Shown here: positions 1 to 9,176 of the stretch, piece by piece | Position numbering within the stretch: position 1 is the first letter of the stretch | Layout: every line of letters starts with the position of its first letter | DNA from: CATOSP01 sp965205385 | GTDB taxonomy: Bacteria > Chloroflexota > Dehalococcoidia > Lucifugimonadales > UBA3495 | Assembly: GCA_965205385.1 (NCBI GenBank) | Contig: CBDBGS010000007.1 | Coordinates: 558,001 to 622,000, forward strand | Length of the DNA stretch: 64,000 nucleotides | Direction of reading: 5' to 3' | Made by a program: the position numbers and the translations under genes | Notes under the pieces: generated by a model | Seen by the model: the letters and a program-made list of their open reading frames with translations, nothing else | Databases searched by the model: none | What the model was told of the DNA's origin: nothing

Positions 1-875
1 GAGACCCAGGCGTTGTGTCCAAAGTGGGGGAACCCGGGGACTCCGGGGAAGGATAGGCCCACCGCATCGAACTCAGGGCACGTAACGTGGTTTTGATAGT
101 AGACGTTTGGGGTGTCCAAGGCCCGGTGTGAGTCTCCCGCCAGGATGGGCTTGCCGGAGGCGGTGCGGCTGCCGGAAATCACCCAACTATTGCTGCCGCC
201 AGCGGATAGGTGGCTCAGGGCCGCCGCGCCTTCTTTAAGCTCTTCAAAACAGTCCGACAACGGGCCGTCATAAGCCTCGCCGGGTGGCAGGATTACGAGT
301 TGGCCGGGTTCGTAGCCGGGAATGAGGCTGGCGGCTTTCTCCGGCCCCAACTTCTGGACGACCTGGGCGCGCCATATCTTGGACTCGAAGACCCCCATCA
401 GGATGTGGCGGACCTTATACGCCACCAACCCGTCCCATGGTTGCCAAGGTTCCGGAGACAGGCCCGTGATGCCGTATTCCACTGGAAGGGTGTCAGTGGT
501 CTCGATGAAGGCGTTGACACCCTCGGCGTAGGCGTCGAACATCTTCCGGGTGCGGCTGGTCACTGCTCCGTAGTCGGCGCGGGCGCTGGCTTCCAGCCGG
601 AACCGGCGCATGAGCTTGTCCTGCTCCAAGGCGGACGGTCCGACGGCTTCGGACCATCGGCCCATACCACGTCGGCGGTCGTAGTCCATGTGCCAGAGCC
701 GGTCCTGAGCGGACACGAAACCCTGGGCGAAAAATGCGTCACGTTCGCTGCCCGCCTGGATATGAGGAATGCCGTAACTGTCCCGGTAAACGTCCACCGA
801 TGCGCCCAACCCCTTGAGGCTCACCTTTCCGGTAACGTTGGGCAGCGCTTTCTTCAAGTCTTGAGAGCTAATCAT
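1..875 (-). CDS. Penicillin acylase family protein (5' part, runs off window)
   Basis: Reading the minus strand from ATG at 875 gives about 291 residues with no stop before the window edge. Family members are Ntn hydrolases that hydrolyse amide bonds (penicillins, acyl-homoserine lactones, other N-acyl compounds) and are usually exported and autocleaved into two chains. The start region matches the family (VDVYRDSYGIPHIQA, then FAQGFVSAQDRLWHMD). Around residue 226 comes GGSNSWVISGSRTASGKP, the typical cleavage junction, where the Ser after GG (about Ser228) would be the new N-terminal nucleophile. Next comes a conserved GDSH segment, as in GDPH of the family. I see no clear signal peptide, so export is uncertain. 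A GAGGAG ribosome site lies about 9 bases upstream. The C-terminal half is outside the window, and the substrate cannot be assigned. Confidence 0.85.
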   Translation of the reverse strand, partial: MISSQDLKKALPNVTGKVSLKGLGASVDVYRDSYGIPHIQAGSERDAFFAQGFVSAQDRLWHMDYDRRRGMGRWSEAVGPSALEQDKLMRRFRLEASARADYGAVTSRTRKMFDAYAEGVNAFIETTDTLPVEYGITGLSPEPWQPWDGLVAYKVRHILMGVFESKIWRAQVVQKLGPEKAASLIPGYEPGQLVILPPGEAYDGPLSDCFEELKEGAAALSHLSAGGSNSWVISGSRTASGKPILAGDSHRALDTPNVYYQNHVTCPEFDAVGLSFPGVPGFPHFGHNAWV

Positions 876-1080
876 GGTCTGTTTCGGCTCCTCGGGTACC
901 TGTCAGATTTGCCGAATCATACCACACAGCTGGGCATGTCAACGGAGAACAGAGGGCAGCGTCATTTGATTGTCACAGTCGGCCAATCGATCGCGTGCAT
1001 CTCGCCGTGCTTCGCGCTCGTCTTTCCGGCCTTGAGCCCGAATCCAGAACTTCCCGCACCGGGTTACGTTCCTAGGGCTG

Positions 1081-1160
1081 AACATTTCTGGATTCCCACC
1101 ACTCCCCCAACCCAGTCAATCGCCCAGCCCCGTCATTCTCGCGAAAGCGGGAATCCAGAG
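1081..1160. repeat. Dispersed palindromic repeat (TTCTGGATTCCC / CGGGAATCCAG)
   Basis: The non-coding stretch 876-1329 carries two oppositely oriented copies of a short motif: TTCTGGATTCCC at about 1085 and GTCATTCTCGCGAAAGCGGG followed by AATCCAG at 1132-1157. The second folds around CGCGAAAGCG. The same motif recurs near 6545-6660 and 11877-11970, so it is a genome-dispersed REP-like repeat. Apart from this repeat and the terminator near 1250 I see nothing else in 876-1329. Confidence 0.6.
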
Positions 1161-1237
1161 TACTGCCAACAATCGAAAGACCCTGGGAGAAACCGTCTAC
1201 CGCATACCTTTCTGAGAACGGGAGCAATTGACCCCAA

Positions 1238-1270
1238 ACGAAAGGCCCGCTCTTCTGAAAAGAGCAGGCC
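1238..1270 (-). terminator. Rho-independent terminator for the LLM oxidoreductase gene
   Basis: On the minus strand, GGCCTGCTCTT and AAGAGCGGGCC form an 11-bp stem with one mismatch and a short loop, followed by TTTCGTTT. It lies about 60 bases beyond the stop codon of the flavin oxidoreductase gene. Confidence 0.75.
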
Positions 1271-1329
1271 CTCCGGGTTATCGCGCGGGGCGACGGCGAG
1301 GATCCAAAGGCGTCGCGGGGTTGCCTGGT

Positions 1330-2493
1330 CTAACCCGTAGTGTTCTGGGACTTCTTGAAGGCCGGTATCACGTGCTTGCCGAACATCTCGATGGACTTCA
1401 TGACGTCTTCATGGCCGACGGTCTCCGTGGCCATCAAAAACTGTAGCTGGTCCACACCGGTAGCCTCGTGGAGCTTGACCGCCTCGATACAGCTATCGGG
1501 ATCACCGGCTACGATGACTCCCCGCTCAGCTAGGGTGTCGGCATCGAACTCTTCCCAAATCTTCTGGGCGAGGGCAGTACCGCCGGAGAGGTCAACCGAG
1601 CCGTTGGTCCCTGAGTCCGCCGTGACGTCCACGTAGCGGGAGAAGTTCTGGGCCAGATGGTCCGGCACTCCGCCCCACTGGTCCAGCAACTTCGAGTAGA
1701 CGTCCTTCTGGTCCTGGACGTAGGGGCGGCCCGGTCCGAAGAAGGTCTTCAACGACTGGGCGCACAGCTCTTTGGTCTTGGCGCTGTCTTCACCGCACAG
1801 GCCGAAGCACGAGCTAAGCCATTGGTTGTTGACGAAGTTCCCCACCGGTTCGGCGTCCTTGATGGCTTCCCTATAAGCCTTGATATGAGGCTCCAGAACG
1901 GCGGGGGCGTTGACGCCAAGGGCCATAACGCCGATTCCCTTCTTCGCCGCCAACTCGTAGGTGGCCGGCTGGAGGGCCGCAACCCAGATGGGAGGATGGG
2001 GTTTTTGGAAGGGCTTGGGAAGCACCTGACGGGGCGGCACGTTCCAGAACTGCCCCTCCCATTCAAATGTGTCGGACTCCCATATCTTGGGGATCATGGT
2101 AAGGGACTCGTCCCACATCTCCCGTGTGTTCCTGGGGTCGATGCCCATCCCGGTCTGCTCGTAGGGTGCGGAACGGCCAGTGCCGAAGTCAACCCGACCG
2201 TGGGACAAATGGTCGACCATCGCCACACGTTCAGCGACACGAACGGGGTGGTGATAAGGGAGGATGACCACGCCGAAGCCAAGCCTGATGCGCTTGGTCA
2301 ACCGGCTAAGCGCACCGAAAATGACCTCCGGGCACGGAGACGACGAGAAGGTCGTGAGGAAGTGATGCTCCACAAACCAGACCGCGTCGAAGCCCATTTC
2401 ATCGGCCAGAATACACTGCTCGATGGTCTCCTCGATGACCGCGTGGTCGTCAAGCGTAGGCCGCTGCATCTCGTATGCCAGTGAAAATTGCAT
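1330..2493 (-). CDS. LLM class flavin-dependent oxidoreductase
   Basis: 387 residues, a usual length for the bacterial luciferase-like monooxygenase family, which uses reduced F420 or FMN within a TIM barrel. The N-terminus (ADEMGFDAVWFVEHHF) and the segment LGFGVVILPYHHPVRVAERV followed by DHLSHGRVDFGTGR are characteristic. The start is ATG at 2493, 4-5 bases after a GGGGG ribosome site. It is monocistronic and followed by a clear terminator. Such genes are numerous in Dehalococcoidia/SAR202 genomes and are thought to oxidise recalcitrant organic matter, but the substrate here is unknown. Confidence 0.88.
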   Translation of the reverse strand: MQFSLAYEMQRPTLDDHAVIEETIEQCILADEMGFDAVWFVEHHFLTTFSSSPCPEVIFGALSRLTKRIRLGFGVVILPYHHPVRVAERVAMVDHLSHGRVDFGTGRSAPYEQTGMGIDPRNTREMWDESLTMIPKIWESDTFEWEGQFWNVPPRQVLPKPFQKPHPPIWVAALQPATYELAAKKGIGVMALGVNAPAVLEPHIKAYREAIKDAEPVGNFVNNQWLSSCFGLCGEDSAKTKELCAQSLKTFFGPGRPYVQDQKDVYSKLLDQWGGVPDHLAQNFSRYVDVTADSGTNGSVDLSGGTALAQKIWEEFDADTLAERGVIVAGDPDSCIEAVKLHEATGVDQLQFLMATETVGHEDVMKSIEMFGKHVIPAFKKSQNTTG

Positions 2494-2715
2494 AAGTACC
2501 CCCAGACAGTATCGGGTCAGGGTCTCGCTGTGATTGCGGCCATTCTATCGGCAATCCAGGGGGCGGGCAACCGAGGGAAGAGCGTCACAGGGTTTTTCGA
2601 TTGTTCGTCTGAACTGTGATTTCTCTGATTTTGGGATTTACATGATTGGAAATCATGCGCATCCCATGATCCTGTGAATCCCGGTTCGGACAATTGGGCC
2701 GATAATCGAATGACC
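2494..2715. other. Intergenic stretch, no gene seen
   Basis: No convincing open frame with a ribosome site. It separates the start of the LLM oxidoreductase gene from the IS701-type insertion and presumably holds the promoter of the former. A short AT-rich segment lies at 2590-2650. Confidence 0.4.
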
Positions 2716-4150
2716 CTAGTACTACAGTCGCAGGTAGTTCTTGGTAGAATGAGGTTACTTTATCAGGTGGGTGAGGTGAGGAATTGGCTGGGGAGCGGGG
2801 AGAGGTGTTGGAAGCGGCCCGGTGGGCCAAGGGTATTGAGGAAGTGCACCGACGCATTGGTTCACGTTTCTACCGGTCGGAAGCCCGCCGGCGGGCACTG
2901 GCCTATGTGAAGGGACTGCTCAGTCCAATAGAGCGCAAGAACGGGTGGCAACTGGCGGAGCAGGCGGGCGATGCTACACCCGACGGGGTACAGCGCCTGT
3001 TGTACAACTACCGGTGGGATGCCGACCTGGTTCGAGATGATCTCCGGGACTACGTGGTGGAGCATCTGGCTGCCGCTGACGGGGTGCTGGTGGTGGACGA
3101 GACTGGGTTTCTGAAGAAGGGTAGCAAGTCAGCAGGGGTGCAGCGGCAGTACAGTGGGACAGCGGGTCGGGTAGAGAATTGCCAGATAGGAGTATTTCTC
3201 ACGTATGCCACGGCTCAGGGCAGGGTCCTGCTGGACCGGGAGCTGTACCTGCCCCAGGTATGGGCTGATGACCGCCAGCGCAGGCTGGAGGCTGGTGTGC
3301 CGGAGGAAATAGACTTCCGGACCAAGCCACAACTGGCCCGGGTAATGGTGGAACGGGCGGTGGAGGGGGGAGTTCCCTTCGGCTGGGTTGCTGGAGACAC
3401 GGTTTATGGCAGTGACCGCAAGTTGCGGCAGTGGCTGGAGCAACAGGAAATACCCCACGTACTGGCGGTCAAGCGCAATGAGAAGCTGTGGGCCCTGACG
3501 GATAAGGGCTCGCGCCAGGTGCGGGCGGACCGGCTGGCGCCTGGGGTGGAAGAATCGGGCTGGGTCCGGTTGAGCGCCGGTAATGGGGCCAAGGGTCCCC
3601 GGGTCTACGACTGGACCAGGGTGGCGATCCGGCCTCTGAAGGAGCCAGGCAAGGGGTACTGGCTGCTGGCCCGCCGCAGCATTGCCCAGCCCGAAGAGCT
3701 GGCCTGGTACGTCTGCTTCGGCCCAGCGGAGACAAGCTTGGAGGAACTGGTGAGGGTGGCAGGTATTCGTTGGACCATCGAGGAGTGCTTTGAGGAGGCC
3801 AAGGGGCAGGTAGGGCTGGACCAGTATGAAGTGCGGAAATGGGAGGGCTGGTACCGGCATATCACCCTGGCCATGCTGGCCCATGCCTACCTGGCGGTAG
3901 TCCGGCAACAGGCCAACGCAGGTTGCTGCGGAAAAAAGGGGGAGAGCCGGAGTGGGATGAATCCCTGATACCGTTGACGGTCCCCGAGGTGCGCCGACTA
4001 CTGTACAAGTTGATCTGGCAGCCCAGGCCATCACCGAAGAGAGTGCTGGCCTGGTCCCGTTGGAGGAGGCGCCACCAGGCCCGGGCCCGCCACTGCCACT
4101 ACCAGCGTCGACTCCGACATCTCAACCAATATATGCGACTGTAGTACTAG
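2716..4150 (+). mobile_element. IS701-family insertion sequence, copy A, with CTAG target duplication
   Basis: The element proper is 2720-4146. It begins TACTACAGTCGCA and ends with the exact inverse TGCGACTGTAGTA. Both sides carry CTAG (2716-2719 and 4147-4150), the expected 4-bp target duplication for the IS701 family. It carries one transposase read in two frames. A second, diverged copy with the same 13-bp ends is at 33134-34541. Confidence 0.92.
2784..4144 (+). CDS. IS701-family transposase, probable -1 frameshift product
   Basis: A DDE transposase (DDE_5 type). The first frame (TTG at 2784, ends 3968, 394 residues) contains the catalytic aspartates in VVDETGF (about D105) and WVAGDTVYG, and the glutamate region RWTIEECFEEAKGQVGLDQY. 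It stops soon after GCCGKKGESRSG. The -1 frame continues from the same place to 4144 with the usual family tail (IPLTVPEVRRLLYKL, then WSRWRRRHQARA). The frames meet at A AAA AAG (3932-3938), a canonical slippery heptamer in the correct phase, followed by GGGG. I infer that the full-length enzyme comes from -1 frameshifting. The diverged copy at 33-34.5 kb has the same arrangement, which argues against a random mutation. Confidence 0.85.
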
Positions 4151-4228
4151 GGGCGTCAGGACAGGAGACCGGCGTAATCGAAGGGCATCGACCTTTTCTC
4201 CGGGGACAGAGATCAGGGTAAAGACATC

Positions 4229-5023
4229 CTAATTCAACGTGCGGAGCATCCCACCGTCTATGACCACGTTGGTCCCGGTCATGTATCCGGCGCGGTCGGA
4301 AGCCAAGAAGGTCACCAGGTCTCCGATCTCCTCCGGACGTCCCAGGCGGCCCATGGGGATTTCGTCGACCTTTTCTTTGAGCACGTCGTCGGAACTGCGG
4401 CTCTGCTGCTCAGACTCGGCTTCCACCGACGAAGCGAACCATTCGGTCTCGATTGGTCCTGATACGACGTTGTTGACCGTAATGTTAAACCGGGCCAACT
4501 CCGAAGACAGCACCTTCAGGTAAGCGACCAACCCCACCTGACTGGAGGCGGAAAGGGCGGCGTCTTCGGCGGGTTGCTTTACGTCAGTGGGCAGCCAATG
4601 GATGATCCTTCCCCACCGCTGCTGCTTCATGTAGGGGACGACTTCACGGCTGAAGCGGACCGCGCTCATGTAATTATGCTCGAAGGACTCGCGCATCGTC
4701 TCGTCGCTAAGCTCTGAAGGGCGCTCCGATGAGCCGTACCAGACGTGTCCCACCAGTATCCCGACCTGGCCGAAACGGTTGACGGTGTCGCGCACTACCC
4801 GCCTTGCCGCCCTGGGCTCTGAAAGGTCCGCGGGTATAGCCAAAACGTGGTGCTGGGAGGCGATGCGGGCTAACTCGATCTCGGTATGGCGCAGGTCGTG
4901 TTCATTTCTGCCGCAAATCGTAACGCTTGCGCCCTCACGCACGAGGGCTGTTGCGATGGCGCGGCCCACCCCCCTGGTGGAACCACCTACAATAGCGACC
5001 CGGTCCCTCAGACCCAAATCCAT
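4229..5023 (-). CDS. SDR-fold oxidoreductase lacking the usual catalytic residues
   Basis: 264 residues from ATG at 5023 (GTG at 5035 is an alternative). The N-terminal Rossmann nucleotide-binding motif is present (VGGSTRGVGRAIATAL), as are the C-terminal family features VNNVVSGPIETEW and FLASDRAGYMTGTNVVIDGG. The active-site region is odd. Where classical short-chain dehydrogenases have Ser...Tyr-x3-Lys, this protein reads IIHWLPTDV and ALSASSQVGLVAYLKVL, so Tyr and Lys appear replaced by Ser and Gln and the catalytic Ser is not apparent. It may bind NAD(P) without being a typical dehydrogenase. It is divergent from the upstream IS and codirectional with the CoA-transferase gene 81 bases upstream. 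Confidence 0.82.
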   Translation of the reverse strand: MDLGLRDRVAIVGGSTRGVGRAIATALVREGASVTICGRNEHDLRHTEIELARIASQHHVLAIPADLSEPRAARRVVRDTVNRFGQVGILVGHVWYGSSERPSELSDETMRESFEHNYMSAVRFSREVVPYMKQQRWGRIIHWLPTDVKQPAEDAALSASSQVGLVAYLKVLSSELARFNITVNNVVSGPIETEWFASSVEAESEQQSRSSDDVLKEKVDEIPMGRLGRPEEIGDLVTFLASDRAGYMTGTNVVIDGGMLRTLN

Positions 5024-5116
5024 GGTCCCCAGCACTCCCCTTTTGCGGGCCTACACCCGTACTCTGTTTCGGGTCCCTTGATAGTGGTCCGAATACCGGC
5101 GCAGAACGATATACGG

Positions 5117-6304
5117 TCAGATGACAGACTTCTCTAACATCGCCGCGATCTCTTCTTCGGAAAACCCCAGTTCGCCCAGGATCTCGCTATTATGTTCTCC
5201 CAACAGCGGCGGATGCCGGTCAAGCCCGCCGGGGGTCCGTGAGAACTTGATGGGCAACCCGGTCTGCTTGATGGTGCCAAGGGTCGGGTGGGGGATCTCT
5301 TGGTACATCTCCCTGGAGAGGACCTGCGGATCGGAGAAAACGTCGGCCAGATCGTTGATCGGGCCTGCCGGCACGCTAGCGGCGTTTAGCGAGTCCACCC
5401 ACTCCAGCACAGGTCGTTTGTTAAAAACTTCCTGTAGCATGGGCACCAAGGCCCCCCGGTTGCGGACCCGGTCGGCATTGGTGGCAAAGTCCGGATTGTC
5501 CTTGAGGTCTTCCCGTTCGATCGCCTCGCAGAACCGCGCCCATATCCGTTCGGAGCCTACGGCCAGATTCAGTAACTTGCCATCCTGGCATGGGAACGCC
5601 TGGTATGGAACGAGGGTGGGATGCGCCGCACCCAGCCGCTTGGGGGGCTCCCCGTTGGCGAAGTAAGTAGCCGCCTGGTAGGTGAGCCATGCCACCTGGG
5701 CATCCAGCATGGATACGTCGATGTACTGCCCCTCGCCGTGTTCGTGCCGGTGGTGAATCGCGGCCATGATGCCAAACGCCGACCACATCCCCGCGCCGAT
5801 GTCGGTGACGGCGATGCCAACCTTCTGCGGTTCGCCGTCGGGTTCCCCGGTAATGCTCATCAGCCCGCCCATGCCCTGCATGATCTGGTCATAGGCCGAA
5901 CGTCCACTGTACGGGCCGCCTTGTCCGAACCCGGAAATTGAGCAGTAGATGATGTTGGGGTTGGCGGCCTTCACGTCGTCGTAGCCCAGCCCAAACCGTT
6001 CCATGACTCCGGGCGTGAAGTTCTCCACCACAACGTCGGCGTCCTTGGCCAGCTTGAGGAAGACTTCCTTCGCCTGTGGGTCCCGGAGATTGAGGGTGAG
6101 GCTGCGCTTGTTGCGGTTGATGGAAAGAAAGTAGGCGCTCTCCTCTTGGATGAAAGGCGGTCCCCAATGGCGGGTGTCGTCACCCGTGCCCGGGATCTCG
6201 ATTTTGATCACGTCCGCCCCGTTGTCTCCAAGCATCAGGGTGCAAAACGGACCGGCCAGAGCCCTGGTGAGGTCGAGCACGCGGATACCTTCAAGCGCCT
6301 TCAT
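5117..6304 (-). CDS. CaiB/BaiF family CoA-transferase
   Basis: 395 residues, normal for class III (formyl-CoA:oxalate type) CoA-transferases, which move CoA between carboxylic acids through an aspartyl-CoA intermediate. The N-terminus (LEGIRVLDLTRALAGPF, then GADVIKIE) and the segment YIDVSMLDAQVAW, whose Asp is at the family catalytic position, are diagnostic. Start ATG at 6304 follows GAGGAG by 8 bases. The gene may be cotranscribed with the SDR-fold gene downstream; both suggest acyl-CoA catabolism. The acid substrate cannot be told. Confidence 0.9.
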   Translation of the reverse strand: MKALEGIRVLDLTRALAGPFCTLMLGDNGADVIKIEIPGTGDDTRHWGPPFIQEESAYFLSINRNKRSLTLNLRDPQAKEVFLKLAKDADVVVENFTPGVMERFGLGYDDVKAANPNIIYCSISGFGQGGPYSGRSAYDQIMQGMGGLMSITGEPDGEPQKVGIAVTDIGAGMWSAFGIMAAIHHRHEHGEGQYIDVSMLDAQVAWLTYQAATYFANGEPPKRLGAAHPTLVPYQAFPCQDGKLLNLAVGSERIWARFCEAIEREDLKDNPDFATNADRVRNRGALVPMLQEVFNKRPVLEWVDSLNAASVPAGPINDLADVFSDPQVLSREMYQEIPHPTLGTIKQTGLPIKFSRTPGGLDRHPPLLGEHNSEILGELGFSEEEIAAMLEKSVI

Positions 6305-6493
6305 TACTACCGCTCCTCAGTTCCCCCAGAGGTGTCGAGATGCCTCTGGGCAGTACAGCGAAATCTGTTCTAATTCGGCGGCAACCGCCGGGTTGCGCGC
6401 ATATCGCCGCAGCCGCCGGAGGGCGGCGCACGAAACGTTGACAATGTTACCACAGGCTGGGTGGAATGACATGTGGCGAGGTGGTCGGTAGTT

Positions 6494-6949
6494 GGTGCGG
6501 TGCAACTGTTCAGACTTGATGTGTCCTGCCTACTCCAAGCTCGTCATTCCGGGCTTGACCCGGAATCCAGAAACCTTTGCAACCAGCGACCTTCACTATC
6601 ATGGGCATTTCTGGATTGCCGCCCCCGGTCGAGCCGGGGGCAGGCTCTGCGCGGGAATGACGAATGTTTGGACATGGACTTGATTTCGTCGATGTCTGGA
6701 TTCCCGCCTGCGGAGACCTTTGAATAATCCCCTCTCACTCCGGGAGAGGGTTGGGGTGAGGGCGTCCTCCGTATCTGGGCGCACTCTGGATTCTCGCTTT
6801 CCCTGGAGTCGCGGAAGGCTACGCAAAGGTCTCCCTGCGCGGGAATGACGGATTGCGGGGGCGGGACATGAAAAGAGGATTATCACGGAGATCACCGATG
6901 TGGGATTCAGCCAATCCGCCTCATCGAGTCTGAACAGTCACGGTGCGGT
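6494..6949. mobile_element. MITE-like element, copy 1 (ACTGTTCAGACT ends)
   Basis: The element 6502-6941 starts GCAACTGTTCAGACTTGAT and ends ATCGAGTCTGAACAGTCAC, so the termini are inverted repeats around ACTGTTCAGACT. GGTGCGGT occurs on both sides (6494-6501 and 6942-6949), a likely target duplication. The interior holds several REP-like palindromes and no transposase. A second copy with matching ends and interior is at 11834-12059. The rest of 6305-7064 shows nothing else. Confidence 0.75.
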
Positions 6950-7064
6950 TGCTATGTTTGTCGCGGTTGAATTAGGATGATACCCGGAGTATATGGCCTG
7001 CGATCGTCTACTCATTTAGACCCCTCCCGTTCGCTAACGTCCCGAAATATACAGGCTTGGAAGT

Positions 7065-8036
7065 ATGCGCAAGTCATTACACAATCGGTCCGTGTGGGTC
7101 ATAGGCTTTCTATTGTTGATCGGGGCGGTCCTCATCGCCTGCGAGGGGTCTCCCGAGCCAACCGAGCTCCTCCTTGCGGGGTCCACGCCCCAGGCCACGG
7201 AAGCTCCGACAACGGCTCCGCCAAGTCCCACGGATATGCCAACGCCCACGGATACTCCGGTCCCAACCGATACTCCGGTCCCCACGGAGCCTCCGCCGGG
7301 CCCCCCGCCAACCAACACGCCTACCCCTGAGCCTAAATCGACCCCGACGCCGGAGCCTACCAACACGCCGACGCCGGAGCCTCTTCCATCCTTTGACGGA
7401 GTATTTGTCCTCACGGTGGCGCAGCCCCAAGGGAAGAGCTTCACCGGGAAGACCGTGGAATTTCGCATCGGCGGTCTAACCGCGGCGGAAACCTCGTCTT
7501 GGGCGGAAGGCGGAGTAACCCGGTTGGCTCTCACCGCGTCTGGTAACCTCGGCAGGGTCACACCAGTGACTCCGGCGTTCACCGCCAGCGCGGCATTGCC
7601 TCTAATACGCACATCGGGACTGTTGGCTAGGCCACTAATGCAACCGGCCCCGCCCCAAATATTCGTGGGTACTGCCACGGTCAACGGCGCCGGAGTTCCC
7701 GAGGGCACGGTTGTCAGCGCGTGGGTCGACGGTGAAGCAGTTCCCGGAGCAGAGGGAACAATTGTGCCGACGCCAGACGCTACGCCCGGCGACACCGGGG
7801 GGGCCGCGCAGGCCCTCGCTCCTCTTGGAGACAATCTTATCCGCGTCTGGCGATTTTACCCCCCCACCCAGTCGTGGATGTTCTTCGACCCTAGTCCCGA
7901 ACTCGCCCCCTACAACACCATCACTGAATTGGAGGCGGGTGTACTCTATCAAGTGATTGTGGAAGAATCTCAAAATGCTGTCTTGAATGGGCGCGACAGA
8001 GCCTTATACGCGGCTCTGACTTGGATCGACTGGTAG
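7065..8036 (+). CDS. Secreted lipoprotein with Thr/Pro-rich linker
   Basis: 323 residues. The N-terminus has positive charges, a hydrophobic stretch and a lipobox (VLIAC, Cys about residue 26), so it should be exported and lipid-anchored. Residues about 40-108 are a low-complexity linker of TPxPTP/TPEP units, common in Chloroflexota surface proteins. The C-terminal part is globular: one segment (FVGTATVNGAGVPEGTVVSA, then WVDGEAVPGA) resembles a small beta-rich domain, and a final segment has WRFYPPTQSWMFFDPSPE. It stands alone and the function is unknown; a surface adhesin or binding role is only a guess. Confidence 0.8.
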   Translation: MRKSLHNRSVWVIGFLLLIGAVLIACEGSPEPTELLLAGSTPQATEAPTTAPPSPTDMPTPTDTPVPTDTPVPTEPPPGPPPTNTPTPEPKSTPTPEPTNTPTPEPLPSFDGVFVLTVAQPQGKSFTGKTVEFRIGGLTAAETSSWAEGGVTRLALTASGNLGRVTPVTPAFTASAALPLIRTSGLLARPLMQPAPPQIFVGTATVNGAGVPEGTVVSAWVDGEAVPGAEGTIVPTPDATPGDTGGAAQALAPLGDNLIRVWRFYPPTQSWMFFDPSPELAPYNTITELEAGVLYQVIVEESQNAVLNGRDRALYAALTWIDW

Positions 8037-8102
8037 GTCGGGGCTGGAATTGCCGCGCTCCATTCCCAGCCCCGCGGAGACCGCCGGAGGATAGGGTTGG
8101 TC

Positions 8103-8684
8103 ATGCGGTGTGACTGGGCCAAGAGCGGCCCCATGATCGAATACCACGACCATGACTGGGGAGTTCCGGTGCGTGACGACCGGAAGTTGTTCGAGATGCT
8201 GGTCCTGGAGGGGGCGCAGGCGGGGTTAAGCTGGGATACGGTGCTGCGTAAGCGCGAGGGTTACCGCAACGCCTTTGACAACTTCGACCCCGGCGTGATC
8301 GCAACATACTGCCCGGACAAGCTGGAGCGACTTCTATTGGACCCTGGAATCGTGCGGAACCGCCGAAAAGTCGAATCGTGCGTTCGCAACGCCCAGGAAT
8401 TCCTGAAGATACAGGAAGAGCGGGGCAGCTTCTCGGCCTACCTTTGGGAATTCGTCGACGGGAAGCCTGTGGTCAACGGTTGGACCAGCTTGGAGCAGGT
8501 ACCCGCAAACACCAGCCTTTCGGACCGGCTCAGCAATGACCTCCGGAAACGCGGCTTCAAGTTCGTCGGCTCGACGATTTGCTACGCATACCTTCAGTCG
8601 ACCGGCCTGGTGAACGACCATCTGACATCCTGCTTCCGGTTCGACCAGATCGCTGGACCACCAACGGGGGATGCCAGACCCTAA
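8103..8684 (+). CDS. tag: DNA-3-methyladenine glycosylase I
   Basis: 193 residues from ATG at 8103 (TTG at 8097 is possible; GGAGGA at 8086-8091 serves either). Tag removes 3-methyladenine from alkylated DNA in base-excision repair. The opening MRCDWAKSGPMIEYHDHDWG, the motif EGAQAGLSWDTVLRKR and the C-terminal GLVNDHLTSCF, with the His and Cys that complete the structural zinc site (with Cys and His near the N-terminus), are all present. It is cytosolic. It lies just downstream of the lipoprotein gene but has its own ribosome site. Confidence 0.93.
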   Translation: MRCDWAKSGPMIEYHDHDWGVPVRDDRKLFEMLVLEGAQAGLSWDTVLRKREGYRNAFDNFDPGVIATYCPDKLERLLLDPGIVRNRRKVESCVRNAQEFLKIQEERGSFSAYLWEFVDGKPVVNGWTSLEQVPANTSLSDRLSNDLRKRGFKFVGSTICYAYLQSTGLVNDHLTSCFRFDQIAGPPTGDARP

Positions 8685-8690
8685 TACCGG

Positions 8691-8951
8691 CTAGCCGGTG
8701 GCCCCCACGTGGTTGTCGGACTGTTCCTCGCGGGACGGGGAATCGTCCCGGCCCATCTTTTCCCGTAGGAGATCAGTATAGACCCGGCTCTTTTCGCGCA
8801 GAGTCACCAAATAGCGATTGGTCTGGCGCGTTCGGATTCCCACGTACCGGCGAGTGACCTTGCCCGGCTTGGGGGCCATGACTAGACCGGCCGCGCCGCC
8901 GACCACCGCGCCCGCGATGAGTCCAGATACAAACCAATTGCCGACAGTCAT
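8691..8951 (-). CDS. YtxH-domain small membrane-associated protein
   Basis: 86 residues starting MTVGNWFVSG, chosen because AAGGAGG lies 7 bases before ATG at 8951. Residues 5-27 form one hydrophobic Gly/Ala-rich segment (IAGAVVGGAAGLVMAPKPG), followed by a basic and then acidic tail, the layout of YtxH/general-stress proteins. It converges on tag, with only six bases between the two stops. The function of the family is unclear; it is often linked to envelope or stress responses. Confidence 0.7.
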   Translation of the reverse strand: MTVGNWFVSGLIAGAVVGGAAGLVMAPKPGKVTRRYVGIRTRQTNRYLVTLREKSRVYTDLLREKMGRDDSPSREEQSDNHVGATG

Positions 8952-9176
8952 CGTACCACCTCCTTGCATATGTCGTTTCGCCCAGCCCTGTATCAATACC
9001 ATTTAACCACATCTTGCCAGTCCGGGAATCTTAGAGTCGTAGGACCGTTCAATCCCGTGGGCCGGCAAGCCGGACTTCTCCGCCCTTCATCCGAGGATTC
9101 GTCGATTCCGTGTTGCCATACGATGTTGCCATCCAACCCGGTGGGAGATACCATAGGACCACTAACGAGGTGACCA

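Noticed and set aside
210..1340. Long plus-strand open frame of 376 codons
   Set aside because: It is antisense to the penicillin-acylase gene and the terminator region, and its translation is repetitive and without family motifs.
1657..2484. Plus-strand frame of 275 codons
   Set aside because: Antisense to the well-supported LLM oxidoreductase.
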